A DNA stretch of 64,000 bases from Paenibacillus taihuensis (GCF_003386535.1 NZ_QTTN01000004.1:171530-235529), one strand, 5' to 3'. Counted from the stretch's first letter, positions 56,695-64,000 are shown. Notes: generated by a model not told the origin, from the sequence alone. Made by a program: numbers and translations.

Positions 56695-56750
56695 ATTCTA
56701 AGAATTTCAGCATCATTGATCAATCTCAACATTTCTATATAAACGATAGA
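56695..56750 (-). promoter_or_regulatory. LysR-type box and promoter upstream of ArsR gene
   Basis: Minus strand: TCTATCGTTTATATAGA (56734-56750), 10 bases, TTGATC (56718-56723), 17 bases, TAGAAT (56695-56700). The predicted message has a GGGAGG site (56668-56676 area) with no start codon at a normal distance; ArsR starts 88 bases after the predicted start point. Confidence 0.7.
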
Positions 56751-56770
56751 TGAAATAGATCAAAAGAATC

Positions 56771-57670
56771 TTACTTTGTTTTCACTAAATTAAGCTCAAG
56801 CGCACTTTGTCTAATGAGGTCAATTAATTCCCTGACTGCCGTTTCCAAATACTTTTCCTTTAAGTAAACGATGCCCACTTCCCTGGTTAACGAAGGATTC
56901 GCAATCGGAATGGCAACAAGTCCTTGACGCTCATACAAATGAAGTAAAGTCCTGGATAGTATCGTTACACCGGCTCCGGATTGGATAAGCTTCAACAAGG
57001 AATTGATGGTTGTTGTCTCGATTTTGGGTAACAGCTTGAAACCTATGCCAAAACTAACCGCATCAAGCATTTGCCGGCAACGATAGGTGTTCGGAAACAT
57101 GATCAGGTCTTCATGGCGAATCTGATCGAATTCAACATAGGTATTTCCAGATAAGGGGTGGTCGTCTCGCATCACGAAGTAAAATTCCTCTTCATAGATA
57201 GGAATTTTCCCAAACCGATCATCGTCTTTCAATAGTATGGTGACGCCAATATCGGCCTCTTCGTTTAAAATCGGGGCTACTACATCTTCGGAACCGATAA
57301 CTCTGATTTTCAAATTCGGATGATCGCGAGAAAACTCTCCCAGCACGCCTGAAACGAACTCATTTATTTCACCAATCAATACAGCGACGGAAAGCTCGCC
57401 CCGTTCCATTTGACGCAACTCGTTGATTTCGTTACGGAAGCCGGATAGCGCTCCGAAAATTTGCAAACAATATTTCAATAAAATATCTCCGCTCGCGGTT
57501 ATCGTGATTTTTTTGCCAATTCGATTAAATAAGGGGACTCCGACTTCGTCTTCTAACAGCTTAATCTGATAACTCAATGTGGGTTGGGAAATCCCTAGCT
57601 GCTCCGCTGCCCGCGTAAAGTGCAGATGCTCGCAAACAGCTCTGAAACACTCCAATTGTCTGAACTCCAT
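56771..57670 (-). CDS. LysR-family transcriptional regulator
   Basis: 299 residues. N-terminal HTH MEFRQLECFRAVCEHLHFTRAAEQLGISQPTLS..., then a two-lobe periplasmic-binding-like effector domain (GVTILL, VMRDDHPLSG, LIQSGAGVTILSR). GGAGG lies 9 bases before ATG 57670. Usual LysR proteins bind T-N11-A boxes; the repeated TCTAT...ATAGA boxes on both sides of this gene fit, so it is the best candidate to control them. Effector unknown. Confidence 0.93.
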   Translation of the reverse strand: MEFRQLECFRAVCEHLHFTRAAEQLGISQPTLSYQIKLLEDEVGVPLFNRIGKKITITASGDILLKYCLQIFGALSGFRNEINELRQMERGELSVAVLIGEINEFVSGVLGEFSRDHPNLKIRVIGSEDVVAPILNEEADIGVTILLKDDDRFGKIPIYEEEFYFVMRDDHPLSGNTYVEFDQIRHEDLIMFPNTYRCRQMLDAVSFGIGFKLLPKIETTTINSLLKLIQSGAGVTILSRTLLHLYERQGLVAIPIANPSLTREVGIVYLKEKYLETAVRELIDLIRQSALELNLVKTK

Positions 57671-57716
57671 CTTAGTTCGCCTCCGTGACTCGAAACATGC
57701 ACATCGTTATGATACA

Positions 57717-57750
57717 TCAAAAACCATCGTCTTATTAGCTGACGATGGCT
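57717..57750 (-). terminator. Terminator of membrane protein gene
   Basis: CCATCGTC / GACGATGG stem followed by TTTTT on the minus strand. Confidence 0.85.
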
Positions 57751-57758
57751 CTTGAAAG

Positions 57759-58697
57759 TTATTTTAGTACGGCGTTATTCGCTTCCATATGCACTGCGGC
57801 TGCCTGTTTCATTCTGAATTGGCGATAGGCTGCAGCTAAACACATTAAAACGCCTGCTGTAACAAAGACGCCAATTGGGAACCACCAAGTCCCCCATGCC
57901 GGAAAAATTAATGGCATTAAAGAGACGCCAAATGCACCGGGTAGAAGAGCTTTGAACAACTTGCAAAGCATCAGAGTTATCAGCACATTGACAATACCGA
58001 CCAATAGGATGGAATCTGGAAACAAGCGATAAACGCCAACCGAGAGAATAGCCGTTAATGTCGCTACCGCCAATGGTGTCGGGATCTTGCGCCATCCAAA
58101 TTTGGGTGCATGAAAGACTTCAAAAAGTAACACAAATATAGGCGGAACCAGCAATACTTGAATCTCTGCAACGTAAGCTAATCCAATCCACAGACATAAA
58201 ATCACGCTCATTATAAATGTATCAGTCTTTCTCCGAAAGTGCTGAGTACCATTAGGCAGCTCTTCTTGTCTTTTCATTTTAAGAGCGCCTAACATGATTA
58301 AGAACGTAAAAATCGTCGTTGTGATTGCAAACACATAATCATGGAGCCCCAAGAAGAAAGGCAGCAAGCCAGCAGGAATTGTCGGCGCAAAATGAACTCG
58401 AAACAGATGCATGAGAATAATGATAATGATTAAATATAGCCAAAGCTTCAACAGCGGTGAGATGCTCATTTCGTTCAAAGCCGTGCCTAAGAATGCAGCC
58501 AAACTCGGCGATATCCACAAGTGAATCGGTCTCTTGATCCAATTTGGTACCGGGAATGCCATCACGCCGATCGCCATTCCGGCGATCTCCGGAAACAGAA
58601 TATCCTTCTGCCCGAGAACGATCGAACTAACAAGCATCAGAATAATGACTAGTAAAGCCGCAACAACATTTTTGTACTTCAGAAGATTTCTTGGCAT
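57759..58697 (-). CDS. Multi-pass membrane protein of unknown function
   Basis: 312 residues with about eight hydrophobic helices. A family-like start FPEIAGMAIGVMAFPVPNW is followed by a short cytoplasmic basic loop (KMKRQEELPNGTQHFRRK) near the middle. Two similar halves (HAPKFGWRKIPTPLAVATLTAIL in the second, PNWIKRPIHLWISPSLAAFLGTAL in the first) suggest a duplicated fold, as in HPP-like proteins. GGGGGAG precedes ATG 58697. Its promoter carries the shared LysR-type box. Function not assignable. Confidence 0.8.
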   Translation of the reverse strand: MPRNLLKYKNVVAALLVIILMLVSSIVLGQKDILFPEIAGMAIGVMAFPVPNWIKRPIHLWISPSLAAFLGTALNEMSISPLLKLWLYLIIIIILMHLFRVHFAPTIPAGLLPFFLGLHDYVFAITTTIFTFLIMLGALKMKRQEELPNGTQHFRRKTDTFIMSVILCLWIGLAYVAEIQVLLVPPIFVLLFEVFHAPKFGWRKIPTPLAVATLTAILSVGVYRLFPDSILLVGIVNVLITLMLCKLFKALLPGAFGVSLMPLIFPAWGTWWFPIGVFVTAGVLMCLAAAYRQFRMKQAAAVHMEANNAVLK

Positions 58698-58730
58698 CTC
58701 GATCTCCCCCTTTATTTATGCCGATGCCTT

Positions 58731-58786
58731 ATTCTAAGAAATCTCGAATGATTGATCAATGTCATTGTTTCAATGAAGCTGATAGA
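58731..58786 (-). promoter_or_regulatory. LysR-type box and promoter of membrane protein gene
   Basis: Minus strand: TCTATCAGCTTCATTGA (58770-58786), 10 bases, TTGATC (58754-58759), 17 bases, TAGAAT (58731-58736), 34 bases before the start codon. Confidence 0.75.
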
Positions 58787-58797
58787 AAATATAGATC

Positions 58798-58828
58798 AAA
58801 AAAAAGCCGCGAATTGTCGCGGCTTTTT
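58798..58828 (-). terminator. Terminator of FMN reductase gene
   Basis: AAAAAGCCGCGA-ATTG-TCGCGGCTTTTT, perfect stem with T runs. Confidence 0.9.
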
Positions 58829-58845
58829 GCTAGCTATCGATTTAC

Positions 58846-59406
58846 TTATTTGCGCAGTTGCTGCAATGCTCCGGACCAAGCTACCACCTGATCCAACATG
58901 GCGTTTACTGTCGCTTCTTGATGCGGCAAGGGTTTAAATACGCTGTAATTCTCAAAATCATCACGAAGTGAGAGAGCAACTTGCGCACGAACGTCCGCGA
59001 TTTGGAGCTCACCCATAATAAGCCGCAAATTTTCTACAGCTCGAGATCCCCCAAGACTGCCATACCCGACGAAGCCTGCAGCTTTATTGTTCCACTCCAG
59101 AAATAAGAAATCGATTGCGTTTTTGAGAGCGCCCGATGTCGCATGGTTGTATTCCGGAGTTACGAATACGTACCCATCAAAGGAACCAATTTTTTCCGAC
59201 CAAGCTTTTGTATGTGGTTTGGAGTAGGGCTGTCCCATAGCCGGTGGAATCGGCTCATCATACATCGGCAAGTTAAACTCTGCGATATCCACCAGTTCAT
59301 ACTCAGCGTCATTTCTCTTCTTAGCAATATCGTATGTCCAGCGAGCTACCGCCTCTCCGTTACGGCCTGGACGCGTGCTTCCAATAATAATCCCAATCTT
59401 GATCAT
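58846..59406 (-). CDS. NADPH-dependent FMN reductase
   Basis: 186 residues. Flavodoxin-like with the FMN phosphate loop GSTRPGRNGEAVA and the PEYNHATSGALKNAIDFL signature. It reduces free FMN or quinones. GGAGG precedes ATG 59406. Only 36 bases after the GAPDH gene, so a probable two-gene operon; the pairing is unusual and hints at redox balance (inference). Confidence 0.92.
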   Translation of the reverse strand: MIKIGIIIGSTRPGRNGEAVARWTYDIAKKRNDAEYELVDIAEFNLPMYDEPIPPAMGQPYSKPHTKAWSEKIGSFDGYVFVTPEYNHATSGALKNAIDFLFLEWNNKAAGFVGYGSLGGSRAVENLRLIMGELQIADVRAQVALSLRDDFENYSVFKPLPHQEATVNAMLDQVVAWSGALQQLRK

Positions 59407-59442
59407 ATCGTTACCTCCGTGTTGTGTTCATGTCTAAATCGA

Positions 59443-60441
59443 TTATTTATTCGCCAAGAAAGCAGCCACTTCCGCCAGTCGCGTAGCGAAGCCCCATTCA
59501 TTGTCGTACCATGTCGCAACGGACAAGAGCTCGCCTTCTACATGCGTGAGCGGCAGATCAATGATCGACGTATGCGGATCACCGACAATGCGCGACGATG
59601 CCCATTCTCCTTCAAGTACATCCATGACACCTTTCAGGTCGCCTTCTCTCGAGGCGCGTCGGAACATATCGTTCACTTCCTGCACGGTGCATGGCTTCTC
59701 TGTAATCAGATTTAGCTCGGCGATGCTGCCTGTGCGGGTAGGTATGCGGTACGCTTTGCCGGTAATCTTCAGTTCCGGCCAGATGAACTTGAGAGCCTTG
59801 GCCGCGCCGGACGAAGACGGGATGATGTTCTCGGCCGCTGCCCACGAGTCCCGGCGGTCGCGCATCGGTTGATCCGTCAACGATTGCGTGTTCGTATAGG
59901 AATGGACCGTAGAGAACAACCCGAATTTGATCCCATAGTTTTCTTTGACCAGTTTCACAACGGCAGCCAAAGCGTTAGTCGTGCAGCTAGCTACGCTGAT
60001 GATTCGGTGCTTGTCGGGATCAAAACTGTCGAGATTAATGCCCTTCAGCAGTACGGCGTCGCAATCGTCGAGGGATTTGCTTGGTCCGCTGATCAGGACA
60101 CGCTTCGCTCCATGGTCGAGATGTACCTGTGCGACGGAACGGATAACGGCACGGCCGGTGCAATCGACGACGAGATCCACGCCAAGTGCCTTCCAATCCG
60201 GCACTTCCTGTGAAGCATTAATATAAAGAATCTCTCGTCCGCCAATGATCATCGCACCTTCTTTGGCGGATACTTCCTCATGCCAACGCTTATAGTTGGA
60301 ATCCACTTCGAACAGCGCAGCAAGCGTGCCTTCGTCCTTGATATCCGATACAGAAACCGGAACGAAGAGCTTATCCTGAAGCGCTACGCGCAACAGTATT
60401 CTGCCGATGCGTCCAAATCCGAATATTGCGATTTTGCCCAT
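59443..60441 (-). CDS. gap: Glyceraldehyde-3-phosphate dehydrogenase, divergent paralogue
   Basis: 332 residues. NAD site FGFGRIGR, catalytic Cys in SVASCTTNALA, His in FSTVHSYTNTQSLTDQP, RRDSWAAAENIIPSSSGAAKAL, and the WYDNEWGF ending. The SxPxK loop is altered (ISGPSKSLDDCDAV instead of SAPAKG) and the coenzyme-side acid region reads SDIKDEGTL. It is not followed by pgk or tpi, so it is likely a secondary or specialised enzyme rather than the main glycolytic one. GGAGG precedes ATG 60441. Confidence 0.93.
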   Translation of the reverse strand: MGKIAIFGFGRIGRILLRVALQDKLFVPVSVSDIKDEGTLAALFEVDSNYKRWHEEVSAKEGAMIIGGREILYINASQEVPDWKALGVDLVVDCTGRAVIRSVAQVHLDHGAKRVLISGPSKSLDDCDAVLLKGINLDSFDPDKHRIISVASCTTNALAAVVKLVKENYGIKFGLFSTVHSYTNTQSLTDQPMRDRRDSWAAAENIIPSSSGAAKALKFIWPELKITGKAYRIPTRTGSIAELNLITEKPCTVQEVNDMFRRASREGDLKGVMDVLEGEWASSRIVGDPHTSIIDLPLTHVEGELLSVATWYDNEWGFATRLAEVAAFLANK

Positions 60442-60529
60442 TGTTCAACCTCCATTTGCATTTGTTTTCAACGTGAATAGTGTGCACATATTTAGCCGCT
60501 CTAAGTCCAAGAATATTGTGAAAAAAAGG

Positions 60530-60582
60530 AAAAGGGATCAATACCTTGTCATTGAATCTGACAAGAAATTGATCCCTTTTCG
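60530..60582. terminator. Bidirectional terminator, copy C of the dispersed hairpin
   Basis: AAAAGGGATCAAT-CCTTGTCA / TGACAAG-ATTGATCCCTTTT. The arm sequence is that of repeat copies A and B (GGGATCAAG-TTCTTGTCA), here used as a plain terminator for the IDEAL-like gene. Confidence 0.8.
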
Positions 60583-60607
60583 CATCTTCAAAATTAGCTA
60601 GCGATAC

Positions 60608-60982
60608 TCATCTAATGATTCGGCCCAGCCTATTTCGGTTAAACGGAATCGGAGCATTGTTGTTGCTGCCGCTCGCTTGCTTCTGCTCGACCTCGTGCAG
60701 CCGCTCCGTCAGCTCTGCGAACCATTCTTCGTCACGTGTGGCGAGCGCCAGCTCGATAAAGTCTAGGATTGGCTCCTCGTAATCCAGCACCTGCACCGCG
60801 GGCTGCTCCTTGATCCAACTGCTCAACACGGCGACCGTAGTGCCGACCGCCAGATCGTGATCGGATTGAACGACATAGACGCTTGCAACATTATGTTTTT
60901 CTTTCATCGATGTAATAAATCCTTGAATAAGTTCCCCGTCCTTCGTTCTGCCTTGTACCCAATCACTGATTGCAAAGCTCAT
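60608..60982 (-). CDS. Small IDEAL-domain-like protein
   Basis: 124 residues. The segment EPILDFIELALATRDEEWFAELTERLHEV resembles the IDEAL domain (a helical hairpin of Bacillales regulators); before it lies a small beta-rich region (DGELIQGFITSM...ASVYVVQSDHDLAVGTTVAVL). ATG 60982 has AGGTGG 8 bases upstream. Role unknown. The control region is remarkable: a perfect consensus promoter and two 23-base operators. Confidence 0.75.
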   Translation of the reverse strand: MSFAISDWVQGRTKDGELIQGFITSMKEKHNVASVYVVQSDHDLAVGTTVAVLSSWIKEQPAVQVLDYEEPILDFIELALATRDEEWFAELTERLHEVEQKQASGSNNNAPIPFNRNRLGRIIR

Positions 60983-61017
60983 CCTCAGCACCACCTGTCG
61001 TTATAATGGACAATTTA

Positions 61018-61040
61018 ACTGTATCACATTTGATTACAGT
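61018..61040 (-). promoter_or_regulatory. Operator 2 of IDEAL-like gene
   Basis: ACTGTAT-N9-TTACAGT, 23 bases, one mismatch between arms. Same length and half-sites as operator 1; lies in the 5' untranslated region. Confidence 0.6.
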
Positions 61041-61107
61041 TGAGTTGAGAAAAGAGGACGTTGCTTAAGCAAGCTGCCTCGGCTATCCGTCCTTCTTTTT
61101 CCTTGTT

Positions 61108-61142
61108 ACTGTAATTATATTGGTTACAGTTAAAAATGTCAA
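61108..61142 (-). promoter_or_regulatory. Consensus promoter with operator 1
   Basis: Minus strand TTGACA (61137-61142), 17 bases, TATAAT (61114-61119): a perfect sigma-A promoter. Palindrome ACTGTAA-N9-TTACAGT (61108-61130) covers the -10 and half the spacer, so a bound repressor would block polymerase. Confidence 0.8.
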
Positions 61143-61160
61143 TGCGTTCAAACGTTCGAA

Positions 61161-62294
61161 TTAAGAGGTTTGAGCGGTTACTTTGACATCGTCAAAGTAA
61201 AGTGTAGTCAACCCTTCGTATCCCGAATCGGCTCCGATTAGAACATAAATCTCGCCTTTCGCATTCGCGGTCACCTTAGCGCTGTAGTTAAATTCTACAC
61301 GCTGATAACCATCTTGATCCGCATTAGGTTTAGCGGCGTTGCCGATGACTTTAACATCCTTGCCTCCGACTCCTTGACTGCCGATATCCACATTCATTCT
61401 GTAATATTGAGATCCCGATGAAGTTGTTGGAACAGCTAATGGTTCTTCAGACAGAATGCCAGCCTTCAAGAATATGGACTCCGCAGGCGATCCGCCAATA
61501 CCGATCATTCCTCCGCCTGCATCGGTGTACATCGCAAACTTCAAATTGACGTTATAGGAAGTATTCGGTTTGAAGCCGCTGATGCCTTTGGAAAGATACA
61601 TAAACAAATCGTCGCTCCGATTATGTCCCGAGAGCTTCAATCCGTAATTGGAAGTGTTTTTGTCGACAGGGAGCAATTTATGAGCAAAATCCAATTCGTA
61701 AATTGCTTTATCATAATCAACCGGCAAATCGGCAAAGCCCCCCTTCCAGCCTTCCATTTCCTTCGTAAATTGATAATTGAAGTCTAAACTATGGGGAGTT
61801 TGCGACGGATTGGATAATGTAATCTTATGGGTTGAAGGCTCCCATTGCAGCTGGGTGCCCAGCAGAGCAGCTAACGATCGGGCAGGAACGAACACGGTGC
61901 CTTTTGTCTGGCGGACCTGCTCGGGCAGTTTGATTTTCTCTCCCTTGGCATTCACGGCATAGGAAGAATTAATCGTGTATTTAACATTGCCGAAGCCTTT
62001 ACCTGTCAACGTAATCTGCTGGCTCTCGCCATTCCAACTTAACGATGCACCTAGTGATTCAGCTGCAGCCCTAACGGGAACCATCGTAGTTCCGTTTGTA
62101 ACGAACGGGGCTGCCGACAGGATATGATTACCTGAGTTATTGCTATAATTAACGTCATTAATTTTGAAAGTGACAGCGGCAGTTGGAGCCCCGCTAGCAG
62201 CTGAATTTTCTTCTCCATGTACGACTGGCGCGCTGCCTGCCGAAATGACGGCGGCAACGATGAGACTGGACAACATCAGATTCTTTCTATTCAT
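61161..62294 (-). CDS. Secreted protein with copper-amine-oxidase-N-like stalk domain
   Basis: 377 residues. Signal peptide about 1-27. Residues 40-165 hold two stalk repeats of the CuAO_N1 type (MVPVRAAAESLGASLSWNGESQQITLT and VFVPARSLAALLGTQLQWEPSTHKITLS), widespread in Paenibacillaceae surface proteins and without enzyme activity. Residues 170-377 look like a carbohydrate-binding beta-sandwich (YNVNLKFAMYTDAGG, ending LTTLYFDDVKVTA). Probably a wall or polysaccharide-binding protein. AAAGGAAG lies about 12 bases before ATG 62294. Confidence 0.85.
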   Translation of the reverse strand: MNRKNLMLSSLIVAAVISAGSAPVVHGEENSAASGAPTAAVTFKINDVNYSNNSGNHILSAAPFVTNGTTMVPVRAAAESLGASLSWNGESQQITLTGKGFGNVKYTINSSYAVNAKGEKIKLPEQVRQTKGTVFVPARSLAALLGTQLQWEPSTHKITLSNPSQTPHSLDFNYQFTKEMEGWKGGFADLPVDYDKAIYELDFAHKLLPVDKNTSNYGLKLSGHNRSDDLFMYLSKGISGFKPNTSYNVNLKFAMYTDAGGGMIGIGGSPAESIFLKAGILSEEPLAVPTTSSGSQYYRMNVDIGSQGVGGKDVKVIGNAAKPNADQDGYQRVEFNYSAKVTANAKGEIYVLIGADSGYEGLTTLYFDDVKVTAQTS

Positions 62295-62440
62295 GATTCA
62301 TATACTTCCTTTCTGCTTTGATGTTGATCTAGACGCAGCGATGAATAAAAAGGTTACAAGTCACCTGACAATGGAAGATTTTGTTGTCGAAATTACCAAC
62401 CATCTGCGGTTACCCAGGAAATATTATTGTCTTTCGGCAA

Positions 62441-63295
62441 TTAATCAGCCATGCCAATCGAAGTCAACACGTCTTCAAGTTCCCGCTCACATTCTGCAGC
62501 CGTACGCAGGTTGCCTGCAAGTAGACTTTGTACGAAAGCTTCTACATCCGGGTTAAGCTTAAGCTCCTCTTCCCAGGACAGCTCCTCCTGTCCTTCATTT
62601 GGTGAGTAACCAGTGTATATTAGAAACAGGAACAGGTGGCCAAGGCCATATAAATCACTGGTCGGATCAGGGACCCGCATCCTCTCCTTCACTGGTCCCC
62701 AACTGTCCACGAAACCAGATAACCCTCTGCTGTTGTCAATGTCATCATGTTCTTCGCTCATTGGAGCTTTACCGATACGACAGGCTAAACCAAAATCAAT
62801 CAAATAGATACGATCCCTGTGAGCGAGTACGTTCCCAATACTAACATCCCGGTGAACATAGCCGGTTTCATGCATATGAAGAATTGGACGTAACAGTTGC
62901 TGGATGATAAGCAGAGCTTCCCTCTCGCTATATGTCCTTCCCTGCTCTATGATCGAATACACGAGACTATCGCCCTCTACAAGCTCCGTGATGAGCACTT
63001 CTTCGTTCCGATTCTCGGTATAATTCAACCATTTAGGAATTTGCGGATGATCGAAGCGCCGGAGAATATCACTCTCCTGCTCTAGCATCATTCGAGCGAT
63101 TCTCTGCTTGCTTGGCTTTGCGCGCTTCATGAGAACCGATGTTCTTGTCATCAGATCGGTACAGCGATATGTTTGTCCATAGCTGCCCATGCCAATGAAC
63201 TGATCAATCCGATATCTGCCCGCCCAGACCGTACCTTGTCGTAACGGAAAATCCATCCAGTCGCATCTGCATTGCCGCCACCACTTCGTCAGCAT
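62441..63295 (-). CDS. Hanks-type Ser/Thr protein kinase, single domain
   Basis: 284 residues, kinase domain only. Glycine loop GMGSYGQTY, Lys in VLMKRAKPSK, Glu in LEQESDIL, catalytic loop HRDVSIGNVL and DFGLA. Two oddities: HRDVSIGN has Val-Ser where HRDLKPxN is usual, so the catalytic-loop Lys is missing. That is seen in some small bacterial kinases. No membrane segment or sensor domain. GGGAGGG precedes ATG 63295. Substrates unknown. Confidence 0.9.
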   Translation of the reverse strand: MLTKWWRQCRCDWMDFPLRQGTVWAGRYRIDQFIGMGSYGQTYRCTDLMTRTSVLMKRAKPSKQRIARMMLEQESDILRRFDHPQIPKWLNYTENRNEEVLITELVEGDSLVYSIIEQGRTYSEREALLIIQQLLRPILHMHETGYVHRDVSIGNVLAHRDRIYLIDFGLACRIGKAPMSEEHDDIDNSRGLSGFVDSWGPVKERMRVPDPTSDLYGLGHLFLFLIYTGYSPNEGQEELSWEEELKLNPDVEAFVQSLLAGNLRTAAECERELEDVLTSIGMAD

Positions 63296-63392
63296 CCGAG
63301 TCCCTCCCTACAAAATGAAACATGATCTCTTTTACTACGTATTATCCGGTGAGTAAGTCTCAAGCGCTTACACCATAACTTAGGAGGGAACA

Positions 63393-63578
63393 ATGATGTT
63401 AAGACACCTTCTTAATCGACTCTTAAGCTCTCTGACTGGCAAAAAGAATTATGGCCCACAAGGTCATTACGGTAATCATCACAGCAGCAGCGATAATAAG
63501 AAAGGGAATTACTACCCATCACAGCATTCGAAATACGGTCATGGACACTACAAGAAGAAGTATGGCAGCAGCAGCTAG
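63393..63578 (+). CDS. Small His/Lys/Gly/Tyr-rich basic peptide
   Basis: 61 residues from ATG 63393 or 63396, with AGGAGGG upstream. After an amphipathic start (MLRHLLNRLLSSLTGKK) it is low-complexity: GPQGHYGNHHSSSDNKKGNYYPSQHSKYGHGHYKKKYGSSS. Such peptides are common among spore-coat and envelope proteins of this group, but I cannot name a family. Beyond the stop the +1 frame continues with Ser-Lys-Lys-His-Thr repeats to 63666, so the true protein may once have been longer. Divergent from the kinase. Confidence 0.6.
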   Translation: MMLRHLLNRLLSSLTGKKNYGPQGHYGNHHSSSDNKKGNYYPSQHSKYGHGHYKKKYGSSS

Positions 63579-63592
63579 CACTCAGCGAACAT

Positions 63593-63641
63593 CACACAGC
63601 AAAAAGCACACTGCACACAGCAAAAAGCACACAGCAAAAAG
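63593..63641 (+). repeat. Short direct repeat CACACAGCAAAAAG x3
   Basis: Three exact 14-base units (63593-63606, 63614-63627, 63628-63641), the last two abutting, directly downstream of the small basic peptide gene. In the +1 frame they would encode HSKKHTA-like repeats. Confidence 0.8.
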
Positions 63642-63697
63642 CCACCTGGCTAGGCAATGTCATTAAGTTAAGGTGTTGAACCAAATATCTATGCAAA

Positions 63698-63733
63698 GGA
63701 GCAGGTTATCGAAAGATAGCCTGCTCCTTTTTT
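63698..63733 (+). terminator. Strong terminator upstream of the IS element
   Basis: GGAGCAGGTTATC-GAAA-GATAGCCTGCTCC and TTTTTT: 13-bp stem (one G-T pair), tetraloop, six T. Confidence 0.92.
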
Positions 63734-63814
63734 GCGTGAAAAAGAGTAAAAGAACTTGACAAGCAGTTGAAAATGTGTGGCGAAGCCCCTTGAAAAAACG
63801 AGGAGGTTTCGCCC

Positions 63815-64000
63815 ATGAATACGTACGCGAATTCACTAAAACAAAAGCTGACATCCCTTATTCAAGAAATGTCAGCCGCACCAGCACTGTATGTCAAAAA
63901 CCCCGAAAAAGACTTTACGCGAAAGAAAAAGTTACCCTTTGAAACGGTTATGCAGCTCCTGATCTCAATGGGCGGAAACAGCCTATACAAGGAGCTCTTG
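63815..64000 (+). mobile_element. IS4-type transposase, N-terminal part (cut by window end)
   Basis: AGGAGG then 8 bases then ATG 63815; 62 codons run to the window edge without a stop. The text (SLIQEMSAAPALYVKNP, EKDFTRKKKLPFETVMQLLISMGGNSLYKELL) is the N-terminus of IS4-family DDE transposases. The catalytic residues are outside. The left terminal inverted repeat should lie between about 63734 and 63800, but without the right end I cannot fix it. TTGACA at 63757-63762 may be its -35. Confidence 0.8.

Overview
The window looks like chromosomal DNA of a spore-forming Gram-positive bacterium of the Paenibacillus/Cohnella kind. This rests on strong AGGAGG-type ribosome sites, many stem-plus-T-run terminators, an S-layer-homology protein, a tricistronic GerA-type germination operon, LipM-type lipoylation, a split glycine decarboxylase behind a tandem glycine riboswitch, and a TPP riboswitch before thiC. 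Assignment below family level is inference. I saw no rRNA, tRNA or CRISPR array.

Layout. 1-7.2 kb: end of an MFS transporter, an SLH protein, a response regulator/histidine kinase/lipoprotein operon, and an ABC-class ATPase. 7.4-11.3 kb: epimerase and aldo/keto reductase, a chimeric wreck of a sugar permease and an SLH protein, and a small orphan gene. 11.4-14.3 kb: a class B penicillin-binding protein and a YdeI-like protein. 14.3-18.5 kb: a compact cassette of methyltransferase, class I isoprenoid-synthase-like enzyme and NHLP-leader precursor peptide ending in Trp, facing a 7TM receptor histidine kinase. This is the best candidate for an undescribed system, because it recalls the ComQ/ComX/ComP logic built on a different leader. 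18.8-29 kb: an ABC exporter, a sugar-phosphate operon (dehydrogenase, HPS-like, isomerase-like), a kinase-like phosphotransferase, an ankyrin protein, a peptidase E-like protein and two Gfo/Idh/MocA oxidoreductases. 29-31.2 kb: thiC with its riboswitch. 31.2-37.7 kb: a catabolic block (Rieske protein, amidohydrolase, SDR, glutamine-synthetase-like, aldehyde dehydrogenase, gamma-glutamyl hydrolase) resembling gamma-glutamyl-amine degradation. 37.7-43.4 kb: lipM-gcvH divergent from gcvT-gcvPA-gcvPB. 43.7-49.5 kb: a secreted GH5 enzyme, a collagen-like pseudogene, a methyltransferase, MsrAB with a damaged MsrB site, a YjgB-like protein and a thioredoxin-like protein. 49.8-54.2 kb: an HD hydrolase and the ger operon. 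54.3-60.4 kb: MFS, azoreductase, ArsR, LysR, a membrane protein, an FMN reductase and a GAPDH. 60.6-64 kb: an IDEAL-like protein, a stalk-domain protein, a Ser/Thr kinase, a His/Lys/Gly-rich peptide and the start of an IS4-type transposase.

Regulation is unusually legible. Four promoters (three on the minus strand, one on the plus strand) share the same arrangement of a TCTAT-N7-ATNGA-like box, 10 bp, TTGATC, 17 bp, TAGAAT or TACACT, and a LysR gene sits among them. Two matching palindromes (AGTTCAA-N6-TTGAACT) link the ArsR gene to the azoreductase and the MFS pump. Twin 23-bp operators flank a perfect TTGACA-N17-TATAAT promoter near 61.1 kb. A TGGTC/GACCA palindrome lies before the amine-catabolism block.
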